Assembly (NCBI GenBank): GCA_021816935.1
Contig: JAKAWR010000001.1
Location: 1 to 64,000, forward strand
Direction: 5' to 3'
DNA from: Actinomycetes bacterium
GTDB taxonomy: Bacteria > Actinomycetota > Acidimicrobiia > Acidimicrobiales > JAMCPL01
Length of the DNA stretch: 64,000 nucleotides
In this document: positions 26,421 through 34,325 of the stretch, piece by piece
Position numbering within the stretch: the stretch's first letter is position 1
How the letters are laid out: each line of letters opens with the position of its first letter
Position numbers and translations under genes: made by a program
The notes under the pieces: model-generated
The model's input: only the letters and a program-made list of their open reading frames with translations
Databases searched by the model: none
Told to the model about the DNA's origin: nothing

Positions 26421-27576
26421 CGAACCCCGGACCGATCCAGTTCTCGGAAGATATCCGTACGAGCAGTTGGGCGAACTTCGGGAACTAGCCGCGAAATTGC
26501 CCGGCGGGATGGTGGATCTGTCGGTGGGCTCTCCCGTGGACCCGGCACCTCCAGGCGTCAGAGCCAGCCTTGCCGAGGCGACCGGCGTGGAGCCATATCC
26601 GGCCTCAGCCGGGTCCGTGCAGTTCAGATCGGCCGCGGCCGCATGGATGGAGCGGCGTTTCGGCGTGCGGATCGATCCCGCGGTGGTCGCGGCGAGTATC
26701 GGAACGAAGGAGCTGATAGCAGGGTTGCCCGGCATGCTGGCGCTGTCCGGATGGCTGCGCCCGCGGCGCGTGGAGCGGGACACCGTTCTCTATCCGGAGA
26801 TCTCGTATCCGACCTATGCGGTGGGAGCGCTACTGGCGGGGATGAGGGCGGTACCGGTAGCCGCCGACGAAAGGGGCGGGTTGGATGTCTCCACGATCAG
26901 CGATGAGGATGCCGCCCGGGCTGTGGTTCTGTGGATCAACAGCCCGGCGAACCCGACGGGAGCGCTTACGGATCTCGAGGCCTGCGCCCGTTGGGGGAGG
27001 GAGCGGGGTGTTCTGGTAGCCTCGGACGAGTGCTACGTGGAGCTGACCTGGGAAGGCCGGCCGGAGACAATCCTGGAACAGGGCATGGAGGGTGTGGTCG
27101 CCGTGCACTCGGTTTCGAAGCGCTCCAGTGCCGCCGGGTTGAGAGCCGGTTTTTACGCGGGCGACCCCAGCCTCGTTCGCTCGCTGTCAGAGCTGAGAAA
27201 ACACGCGGGGCTGATGGTCCCGGGTCCGGTCCAGGGTGCAGCTGCCGCGGCCCTTGCTGCCCACGAGCACGCCGCTGCCCAGCGGGAGATCTACCGTGCG
27301 CGCCTGGTTAGACTCTGCCGGGTTTTCGACTCTATAGGCCTGTCGGCCGACCTGCCGGCAGGCGGCTTCTACCTGTGGCCAGCGGTGCCAGATCACATCG
27401 AAGACGCCTGGGCTCTGGCGCGTTTGCTGGCGGAGGATCTCGGCGTCGTGGTGAGTCCAGGCACCTTCTACGGCGAGCAGGAGAACCGGCACGTGAGGGT
27501 AGCAGCTACCCAGCCGGACAGCCTGATCGGGTTACTGGAACAGCGGGTCGCTCAGCGGAGTGCCGGCCGGGGTTGA
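26410..27576 (+). CDS. dapC: Pyridoxal-phosphate aminotransferase, succinyldiaminopimelate transaminase-like
   Basis: 388 residues, class I/II fold. The substrate-arm MVDLSVGSPVDPAP, LWINSPANPTGA, the acidic DECYVEL and the PLP lysine in SVSKRSSAAGLRAGF (about 237) are clear. The last motif NRHVRVAATQ holds the carboxylate-binding Arg. Close actinobacterial relatives with the SKRSSAAGLRAGF motif are annotated as DapC, transaminating N-succinyl-2-amino-6-ketopimelate. Its place just after dapF supports a lysine/DAP role, but another aminotransferase activity cannot be excluded. It overlaps hflX by 11 bp. Confidence 0.8.
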   Translation: MVADEPRTDPVLGRYPYEQLGELRELAAKLPGGMVDLSVGSPVDPAPPGVRASLAEATGVEPYPASAGSVQFRSAAAAWMERRFGVRIDPAVVAASIGTKELIAGLPGMLALSGWLRPRRVERDTVLYPEISYPTYAVGALLAGMRAVPVAADERGGLDVSTISDEDAARAVVLWINSPANPTGALTDLEACARWGRERGVLVASDECYVELTWEGRPETILEQGMEGVVAVHSVSKRSSAAGLRAGFYAGDPSLVRSLSELRKHAGLMVPGPVQGAAAAALAAHEHAAAQREIYRARLVRLCRVFDSIGLSADLPAGGFYLWPAVPDHIEDAWALARLLAEDLGVVVSPGTFYGEQENRHVRVAATQPDSLIGLLEQRVAQRSAGRG

Positions 27577-27636
27577 TTCCCTCCTTCTCGGGACTTGGTG
27601 GGTCGTCGATCCTTGCATCTCGGTATGTGCCTGCAG

Positions 27637-27642
27637 TACTCT
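27637..27642 (+). promoter_or_regulatory. Probable -10 box TACTCT of the NlpC/P60 gene
   Basis: TACTCT lies ten bases before ATG 27653, giving a predicted leader of about 4 bases. Confidence 0.35.
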
Positions 27643-27652
27643 AGGCAGAGTT

Positions 27653-28873
27653 ATGCGGACTTCCAACCGGGAGGCTCCCGGGCGCGGTGTCCTGGCAATG
27701 GATCGCCATCATGCAAGGGTCGTATTCGCGGCAATCGGATCGCTGCTGATCACTGCGTCAGCTGTTGTGCCTCTTGTGGCGATGACGGTCGATCGAGCCT
27801 CTGCAGCGCCGACGATTGCGGGCGACAAGGCCCAGATGGCGCAGCTCGACCAGGAGTACCTTGCAGATGAAGCCAACTTGCATGCATTGTCGAGCAAGTA
27901 CGATCAGGAGCAGACGGACTATCAGGCGATAGTGGCCAAGCTGAACGCCGCCCAGGCCGCTCTGGTCCAGGCGGAGACCAACCAGGCGAAGACGAAGGAC
28001 CGCCTCAGGCAGGCGGCAATCGACGCGTACATCGGAGAGGGATCTGACGCGTCCTCACTGGGGGCTCTATTCGATTCGAATGAGAACACGTACATGGTGC
28101 GGACGGAGCTCGACAATGTGGCGGGATCGGTGCTGTCCGGGCTTATGGACCGGTATGCGAACGAGGCTCATGGGATCACGCGTATGGAAAAGAGCCTCCG
28201 CGTGGAGAAGTCGCATGCCCAGTCGGTGCTCGTCATCCTCAATAATGACAAGGTCGCCGCGCAGGCCCAGGCCAACACCGCTGTGGCTCTTCTTAACAAG
28301 GTGAGAAGCAACCTCGGGGAGCTGGAAAAGATCCGGCAGGAGGAGATAGCAGCACAGCAGGCCGCCGCCGCCGCCGCCGCCGCTCAGCTGGCCGCTCAAC
28401 GGGCTGCGGAGGCAGCACAGCAGGCGGCGCAGGGTCCGGTCAGTGGCTCGGGGGGTTCCGGGGGGGCCGGCGGGATCTATTCAGGTCCGCCCCCGGTCGG
28501 GTTTGCCGCTCAGGCGGCTGTGGCTGTCCAAGCCGCGATGGCCCAGGTCGGTAAGGCGTACGTCTGGGGGGGGGCGAACCCGTCAGTCGGATTCGACTGC
28601 TCGGGGCTTGTGATGTGGGCGTGGGCGCAGGCTGGCGTTTCACTTGCTCACTACTCGGTGGCGCAGTACGACAGCGTTCCCTCGATTTCGGCGTCGCAGC
28701 TCCAGCCGGGCGATATCGTCTTCTACTACTCGTCCGACGGTGGCGGGCAGCCGGGTCACGAGGCGCTTTACATAGGAGGCGGTCAGGTCGTTCAGGCCGC
28801 CGATCAGCAGTACGGGATTCTGGTCACATCGATCGATTGGGTGGGTGATCCGATCGCGTACGGCCAACCTTGA
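27653..28873 (+). CDS. Secreted coiled-coil NlpC/P60 peptidoglycan hydrolase
   Basis: 406 residues. A signal peptide (VVFAAIGSLLITASAVVPLVA, cleavage near ASA|AP at about 48) is followed by a long coiled coil (about 50-265) rich in Gln/Ala, resembling PcsB and RipA N-termini. A poly-Ala/Gln stretch encoded partly by (GCC)7 at 28361-28381 and a Gly/Ser hinge lead to the NlpC/P60 domain: YVWGGANPSVGFDCSGLVMW (catalytic Cys about 315), GHEALYIG (His). It should cleave gamma-D-Glu-mDAP bonds, with the coiled coil holding it inactive until recruited at division, as for FtsEX-linked homologues (inference). ATG 27698 is an alternative start. Confidence 0.85.
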   Translation: MRTSNREAPGRGVLAMDRHHARVVFAAIGSLLITASAVVPLVAMTVDRASAAPTIAGDKAQMAQLDQEYLADEANLHALSSKYDQEQTDYQAIVAKLNAAQAALVQAETNQAKTKDRLRQAAIDAYIGEGSDASSLGALFDSNENTYMVRTELDNVAGSVLSGLMDRYANEAHGITRMEKSLRVEKSHAQSVLVILNNDKVAAQAQANTAVALLNKVRSNLGELEKIRQEEIAAQQAAAAAAAAQLAAQRAAEAAQQAAQGPVSGSGGSGGAGGIYSGPPPVGFAAQAAVAVQAAMAQVGKAYVWGGANPSVGFDCSGLVMWAWAQAGVSLAHYSVAQYDSVPSISASQLQPGDIVFYYSSDGGGQPGHEALYIGGGQVVQAADQQYGILVTSIDWVGDPIAYGQP

Positions 28874-28909
28874 TCCGGTTTGATCGCCGGCCTGCTGAGA
28901 CCTGAGGCT

Positions 28910-29725
28910 TTAGGCCTTCTGGGCGGCCGAGGGGAACGAGGGAGGACGTTTCTCGCGGATGGCGGCTACGCCCTCGGGGACGTCTCCTCCGAGGAAGCAG
29001 AGCATTTCAAGAGCGAGCGATTCCCCGAACGCAGGCAAGGCCTGCTTGTACCAGCCGTTAAGCGCACGCTTCGTCGCCTGGAGGGCAAGCTGGCTGCCAT
29101 TTGCCAGTCGCCCGGCGACTGCCAATGCCTTGTCGAGGACCTGGTTGTCGGGTACTGCCATCGAGACAAGACCGATACGCTCGCACTCCCGGCCGTCAAT
29201 GAAGTCTGCGGTCATGAGGTAGTACTTTGATTTCGCCATCCCGCACAGGAGGGGCCATGCCACTACCGCGTGGTCACCGGCAGCTACACCAAGCCTGAGG
29301 TGGCCATCGGTCAGGCGGACTGACTCCCCGATGATGCTGATGTCCGCCAGAAGGGCAACTGCCAGCCCGGCGCCCACCGCGACGCCGTTGATCGCGGACA
29401 CGATCGGCTTGCGTGCTCCTATGACCTTCTCCACCACCGCCGCTGCGTCCTTCAACTGGACGAGCATGGCGTCGTAATCCTTCGCCATCTCCTCGATCAT
29501 CTCGAGATCGCCCCCGGCGCTGAACGCCTTGCCGGCTCCTGTCACTACGGTAACTTTCACGTCGTCGTCGTTGTCAATGATCTCCCATAGCTCCGAGAAC
29601 TCCCTATGGAGTCGGACGTTGGCGGAGTTGAGAGTATCGGGCCGGTTGAGGGTGGCGACAAGGACCCCGTCGGGTCGCTTGTCGAAGCGGATGTGCTGAA
29701 AGTCTTCGTAGTCGTTGAAGCGCAT
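28910..29725 (-). CDS. Enoyl-CoA hydratase/isomerase (crotonase) family protein
   Basis: 271 residues. Oxyanion-hole motifs GAGKAFSAGGDLEM (about 60-73) and INGVAVGAGLAVALLADISI (about 100-119) are intact. At the position of the first crotonase catalytic Glu the sequence reads DGHLRLG, so a His replaces it, followed by VAAGDHAVVAWPLLCG. This pattern is seen in an actinobacterial subfamily, so hydratase activity is uncertain; isomerase, hydrolase or another crotonase reaction is possible. It converges on the NlpC/P60 gene. The frame extends upstream to 29827, but TAGTCT seven bases before ATG 29725 supports the shorter form. Confidence 0.82.
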   Translation of the reverse strand: MRFNDYEDFQHIRFDKRPDGVLVATLNRPDTLNSANVRLHREFSELWEIIDNDDDVKVTVVTGAGKAFSAGGDLEMIEEMAKDYDAMLVQLKDAAAVVEKVIGARKPIVSAINGVAVGAGLAVALLADISIIGESVRLTDGHLRLGVAAGDHAVVAWPLLCGMAKSKYYLMTADFIDGRECERIGLVSMAVPDNQVLDKALAVAGRLANGSQLALQATKRALNGWYKQALPAFGESLALEMLCFLGGDVPEGVAAIREKRPPSFPSAAQKA

Positions 29726-29732
29726 GGCAACA

Positions 29733-29738
29733 AGACTA
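29733..29738 (-). promoter_or_regulatory. -10 box TAGTCT of a leaderless crotonase promoter
   Basis: Minus-strand TAGTCT, seven bases, then ATG 29725. It is divergent from the glnD promoter about 270 bp away; the stretch between holds no supported gene. Confidence 0.45.
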
Positions 29739-30009
29739 AGACTGCCCCGGCGGGAGCGGCAAAGCGAATGCCGGCCGGAAGTCCGCGCCCTTTGTTCCTT
29801 TGGTGCCTGCTCCGTAGGACGGGGCACATGACAAGAGCGACCTCTTGGTCCTCGGGGGACTGCACAATGCGCTGTAGCGTATGGCGTGGATGGACATATC
29901 GTGGGTGACGCTCTCTTTCCGACGAGCCGTCTGGTACCGGAGGCGATGGTCGGACGAGGAGGTGGTCGAGGGGGTTAAGGGGGATACCTGTTGTGTCGGG
30001 ACGGTCCGG

Positions 30010-30015
30010 TAGCAT
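30010..30015 (+). promoter_or_regulatory. -10 box TAGCAT of a leaderless glnD promoter
   Basis: TAGCAT, six bases (GGGGCC), then GTG 30022. A TTGTGT at 29991-29996 is only 13 bases upstream, too close for a standard -35. Confidence 0.5.
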
Positions 30016-30021
30016 GGGGCC

Positions 30022-32535
30022 GTGCGTGCAGGAAACGGTGCTCTCAGGGGCGTGAGGGACGGTCTTGCAGCGCGAGAGGACCTCGACGGGCTTGCGTGGT
30101 GCCGCGCATATGCTTCCGAGGCGGATCGGTGGTTGGGTAAGCTGTTCGGCAAGGCGCTGGCGGAAGCCGGCCCAGTGAGCGTTGGATCCGTGGCGCTTCT
30201 GGCCGTGGGGGGCTATGGCCGCGGCGAGCTGTATCCCGGCAGTGATCTCGATGTCGTACTTGTCCATGCCGGTGGCGGCGACGTGGAAGGGATTGCCAAC
30301 GCGATCTGGTACCCGATATGGGACGAGGGCATCAAGCTCGATCATTCGGTGAGGACGCCAGCGGAGATGATATCTGCGGCGAGTGAGGATCCACGAGTGC
30401 TGCTGGGGCTGTTGACGGCTCGGCAGATCGCGGGAAGCAGGTCGCTGGCCGAAGCTGCCTGCAATGAGGTCCGGGCTCTCTGGCGGCGGGAGGCCGCCTC
30501 ACTGTTGGAAGGGGTCTTGTCGGCTGATTCCGCAAGGCGCGAGCACTTCGGTGAGCTGGCGTTCCTCCTCGAACCGGACCTGAAAGAGGCCGCCGGGGGG
30601 CTGAGGGACTTGACCTCGATTGCGTGCTTCGAGATGATTGATTCGCATCTGAGCCGTGCCGCCGACACAGGGCGGCTCGGGAGGCATCATGAGTTGCTTG
30701 CGGCCGCGAGGGTAGATCTGCAGAGGTACGCGGATCGTCCGGGCGACAGGCTCCTGCTGCAGGAGCAGGAAGGCGTGGCAGGACAGCTCGGGTTCCGGTC
30801 GGCTGATGAGCTCATGGTCGCTGTGGCAAGAGCGGGCCGGGCGGTGACCGGTGCCTACGAGGACATACTGTTCCGGCTGGGAAGCCTGAGGAGGTCCGGC
30901 CATGGCAACTCGGCAGCCGGACTGTTCAGGTGGCGCCGGGGCCGGCGCCGGGCACCGCATGGCGCTCCACGGCGGCACGATACTTCGCGAGGCTCCGTTG
31001 TTCCGGTGGGAGACGATGTCGGCGTGCTCGAGGTGTCGTCCGAGGTGCTCACCTATCGCGAAGTGGTTCACGTGAACAACCCTGGTTCGGCCGGCTCGGC
31101 AAGCCTTGCATTCCGGGTTGCTGCAGTGTCTGCCCAGCGGGACTTGCCGATAGCTCGCGGGACCCTCTTCGAGCTTGGCAAGTCGGTTACGGCGACTGAA
31201 GTTCCCTGGCCGGAGGAGGTTCAAGTGGCATTCATGAGACTGCTCGAGTGCGGCGCGGCCGCGACCCGCCCTCTGGAGCAGCTGAGCCAGGAGGGTATCC
31301 TGTCGGGCTGCATCAGCGAGTGGGAGCACGTTGTCAATCTCCACCAGAGGAACGCCTATCACAGATACACGGTCGACAGGCATCTTATCGAGACCGCCGC
31401 TCGGGCTGCAGAATACAAAGGGCCTATTGCAGACAGGGTTGTGTTGCTTACAGCGGCTCTTTTCCACGACATCGGCAAGGGCCTCGGCGGGGACCACAGC
31501 AGGGTCGGCGCGGCGGCGGCACGCAGGGCTTGTACCGCCATGGGGATGAAGGAGCCTCAGGTGTCGATGGTGTCCACCCTTGTGCGGCACCATCTGGTCC
31601 TTCCTGAACTTGCAACCCGGCGGGATGTCGAAGATCCGGTGACCTGGGAGAAGGTCGTCACGGCTTTCGCCGATCCGGGGATGCTCTCCATGGCGAGGGT
31701 GATCGCGAAGGCCGATGGCGAGTCTACCGGTCCGTCAGCCTGGGGGGGTTGGAAGGAGCATCTCATCGACCGGCTGGTCGAGAACGTTGCACGGCGAATG
31801 GAGCAACCCTCCGGCGGTGAGGCCGCTACGTCGCCGGATGGCAGCGGTGCCGTGGTGCACCCAAGGAGAGCGGCGGTTCGGGCAGAGGCGGCGGCCACGT
31901 CCCAGGCGGTAGAGACGGAGGCGGCAGTGCCCTCGCAGGTTTCGTCGACGTCTGTCCAGTTCATCGAGGATGCCGGGATTTCACGAGTTATGGTCAAGTC
32001 GAGTGACAGGCCGGGGCTGATTTCGGCTATCAGCGCGGTACTGGCGATGCGGGGCATTGACGTGAGATCGGCTGACATCAGTTCAATCGGCGATGTGGCT
32101 ATCGACAGCTTCGTGATCGAGCGTCGTATCGGCGACTGGCCGGAATGGGAAATGGTTGCAGAGGAGATTGACGCGGTCATATCGGGCGAGTTGAAAGCCG
32201 AGGTGGAACTGGCAAAACGGGAGCAGGCTTACGGGCGGGCGAGGTCTACGAGAGCGGGTGAGCTTGTATTCGCTGTCAGCATAGATCCGGACGCTTCCGC
32301 CGAGGATGGCGTGGTGGAGGTGCATGCGTCCGATTCGGTCGGGCTGCTTTACCGGCTGACCAAGGTGCTGTACGACAGCGGGTTTGATGTGACCCGCGCT
32401 CGTGTATCGACGATCGGTGACGAGGTGGTAGACAGCTTCTACCTCCGGCGGGATCGGCTGGATCCGATCCTTGCGGACGAGAAGCGAAGAGAGGCATTCG
32501 AGGACCTGTTGCTGAAGGCGGCGAGAGGGCAATGA
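30022..32535 (+). CDS. glnD: [Protein-PII] uridylyltransferase / uridylyl-removing enzyme
   Basis: 837 residues. The nucleotidyltransferase motif GGYGRGELYPGSDLDVVL (about 62-79) carries the two metal-binding Asp. An HD domain (LFHDIGKGLGGDHS, about 478-491) provides deuridylylation, and two ACT domains (about 651-723 and 748-820) sense glutamine. It uridylylates or deuridylylates PII according to nitrogen status. No glnB, amtB or glnA is in the window. A basic Gly/Arg-rich insertion near 300-330 and a Ser/Ala-rich linker before ACT1 are extra. The frame runs 4 bp into the next gene, suggesting coupling. Confidence 0.93.
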   Translation: MRAGNGALRGVRDGLAAREDLDGLAWCRAYASEADRWLGKLFGKALAEAGPVSVGSVALLAVGGYGRGELYPGSDLDVVLVHAGGGDVEGIANAIWYPIWDEGIKLDHSVRTPAEMISAASEDPRVLLGLLTARQIAGSRSLAEAACNEVRALWRREAASLLEGVLSADSARREHFGELAFLLEPDLKEAAGGLRDLTSIACFEMIDSHLSRAADTGRLGRHHELLAAARVDLQRYADRPGDRLLLQEQEGVAGQLGFRSADELMVAVARAGRAVTGAYEDILFRLGSLRRSGHGNSAAGLFRWRRGRRRAPHGAPRRHDTSRGSVVPVGDDVGVLEVSSEVLTYREVVHVNNPGSAGSASLAFRVAAVSAQRDLPIARGTLFELGKSVTATEVPWPEEVQVAFMRLLECGAAATRPLEQLSQEGILSGCISEWEHVVNLHQRNAYHRYTVDRHLIETAARAAEYKGPIADRVVLLTAALFHDIGKGLGGDHSRVGAAAARRACTAMGMKEPQVSMVSTLVRHHLVLPELATRRDVEDPVTWEKVVTAFADPGMLSMARVIAKADGESTGPSAWGGWKEHLIDRLVENVARRMEQPSGGEAATSPDGSGAVVHPRRAAVRAEAAATSQAVETEAAVPSQVSSTSVQFIEDAGISRVMVKSSDRPGLISAISAVLAMRGIDVRSADISSIGDVAIDSFVIERRIGDWPEWEMVAEEIDAVISGELKAEVELAKREQAYGRARSTRAGELVFAVSIDPDASAEDGVVEVHASDSVGLLYRLTKVLYDSGFDVTRARVSTIGDEVVDSFYLRRDRLDPILADEKRREAFEDLLLKAARGQ

Positions 32536-34325
32536 TCGAAGGAGGCGTGCCGGCCGGGCGGCACGACGCTCAGGTCGAGAGTGAATGGAGATCGAGGAGC
32601 TGGTGGGGATGGGGTTACGAGGCCGGGCAGCTCGGCGACAGCGATATTGCCCGGCTTCGCTCGACGGCGGGTGCTCTTCTCGGGCTTGACGGAACTGTAG
32701 CCGAAGTGCCGGCAGTCGGTGGGCTCCGGCTGGCCGAGCCGAGGTGCATGCCGCCGGAGACACTGGCCGGGCAGGCTGCAACGGACGATTTCGCCAGGGC
32801 GTTGCACGCGTATGGATGTTCGTACCGGGACGTTGTCCGGTCGCTCAGCGGGGTGCTCGAGCACCCGCCGGATTTCGTCTTCTTCCCGAGGAGCGAGGCG
32901 GATGTGGCGAGGGCGATGGACTGGTGCAGTTCGGAGAGCGTCGCGTTGATACCGTACGGTGGCGGTAGCAGCGTCGTCGGTGGCATCGAGCCGGACGTGG
33001 GGGAAGAGTACCGGGGTACCGTTTCGCTGGACCTCGCCTACATGAACGCGGTTCAGGATATTGACCGGATGTCGTGCTCCGCTCGGATCGAAGGCGGCTG
33101 CCTCGGACCGGAGTTGGAACGGGGGCTCGGGAAGGAGGAGTTGACGCTGCGGCATTTCCCTCAGAGCTTTTCGCGCTCGACGCTGGGGGGATGGATCGCC
33201 ACAAGGGCGGGAGGGCACTTCGCCACCGGTGAGACCCATATCGAGGACTTCGTCGAGTCGGTACGGATGGTCGCGCCGGCAGGCCTGATCGAGACGCGGC
33301 GCCTTCCGGCATCGGGCGCGGGACCCTCTCCGGACCGGTTGGTAGCTGGCTCGGAGGGGATTCTGGGAGTCATTACGAGTGCCTGGGTGAGGGTGATGGG
33401 GAGGCCCGTCTTCAGGGCGCGGTGTTCGTACGCATTCCCTACCTTCGAGGACGGCACCGAGGCGTTGCGCCTGCTCGTGCAGTCGGGCTTGCGTCCCTCG
33501 AACTGCCGGGTCGTCGACGCAGCCGAGGCTCTGATCAACCAGGCGGGAGACGGTTCTCATGCAGTGATGCTTGTGGCATTCGAGTCGGCGGGCTACCCGG
33601 TGGCGTCGCTGGCGCGAGCTGCCAGCGAATTGCTCGAAGGGGCCGGCGGGACGTCAGAGGCGGACTGGCAGTTGATTGAAGGGAGGCCGGGTGCGGTAGG
33701 GGCCAGCAGTAGAGGAGGCGATGGCCGCAGTGGCGGGGGAGGCCACGGGGGCGGCGACAAGGAGGGGGGCCGGGGCCGAAGTGCTGGCGGAGGAGCGCCC
33801 GGAACGTCCGGCACGTCCGGGAGGTGGCGTGACTCCTTCATCCGGGCTCCGTACTTGCGGGATGCGATGGTCCGGCTGGGCGCCCTGGTGGAGACCTTCG
33901 AGACCGCTGTTACGTGGGATCGATTCTCGCGCCTCCATGCCTCGGTTACGGAGGCCGTAGAGCAGGAACTGAAAGCGTGCGGTGCCGAGCCGGCGGTGGT
34001 GACCTGCAGGATCACCCACGCATATAGCGATGGGCCGGCTCCCTATTTCACGGTTGTCGCCCGTGCGCCGCGCGGGCGTGAGGTGGAATGCTGGGACCGG
34101 GTCAAGTATGCTGCATCGCATGCCGTATCTGCCGGCGGAGGAACGATCACGCACCATCATGCTGTTGGCCGGGTTCACAGCGCTCACTACGGCGAAGAGG
34201 CGCCACGGCTATTCCTGGCCGGCGTGAGGTCGGTGAAAGCTGTTCTGGATCCGGAAGGCATCCTCAACCCGGGCGTACTACTTGGCCCTTCAGCCCTGGA
34301 ACCATCCGTGACTGGTAGCCGGTGA
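32532..34325 (+). CDS. FAD-binding oxidase, alkyldihydroxyacetonephosphate synthase-like
   Basis: 597 residues. The N-terminal SWWGWGYE, the PCMH FAD-binding region (FPRSEADVARAMDWC, IPYGGGSSVVGGIEP, SRSTLGGWIATRAGGHFATG) and GSEGILGVITSAWVRV match the AGPS family. The C-terminal GGGTITHHHAVGRVH carries the HHH motif needed for alkyl exchange in AGPS. AGPS swaps the acyl group of acyl-DHAP for a fatty alcohol, the first ether bond of ether lipids; many bacterial relatives are untested and some are D-lactate/glycolate-type oxidases. A Gly/Arg/Ser-rich insertion of about 45 residues lies at 386-432. Overlaps glnD and the next gene by 4 bp. Confidence 0.8.
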   Translation: MIEGGVPAGRHDAQVESEWRSRSWWGWGYEAGQLGDSDIARLRSTAGALLGLDGTVAEVPAVGGLRLAEPRCMPPETLAGQAATDDFARALHAYGCSYRDVVRSLSGVLEHPPDFVFFPRSEADVARAMDWCSSESVALIPYGGGSSVVGGIEPDVGEEYRGTVSLDLAYMNAVQDIDRMSCSARIEGGCLGPELERGLGKEELTLRHFPQSFSRSTLGGWIATRAGGHFATGETHIEDFVESVRMVAPAGLIETRRLPASGAGPSPDRLVAGSEGILGVITSAWVRVMGRPVFRARCSYAFPTFEDGTEALRLLVQSGLRPSNCRVVDAAEALINQAGDGSHAVMLVAFESAGYPVASLARAASELLEGAGGTSEADWQLIEGRPGAVGASSRGGDGRSGGGGHGGGDKEGGRGRSAGGGAPGTSGTSGRWRDSFIRAPYLRDAMVRLGALVETFETAVTWDRFSRLHASVTEAVEQELKACGAEPAVVTCRITHAYSDGPAPYFTVVARAPRGREVECWDRVKYAASHAVSAGGGTITHHHAVGRVHSAHYGEEAPRLFLAGVRSVKAVLDPEGILNPGVLLGPSALEPSVTGSR

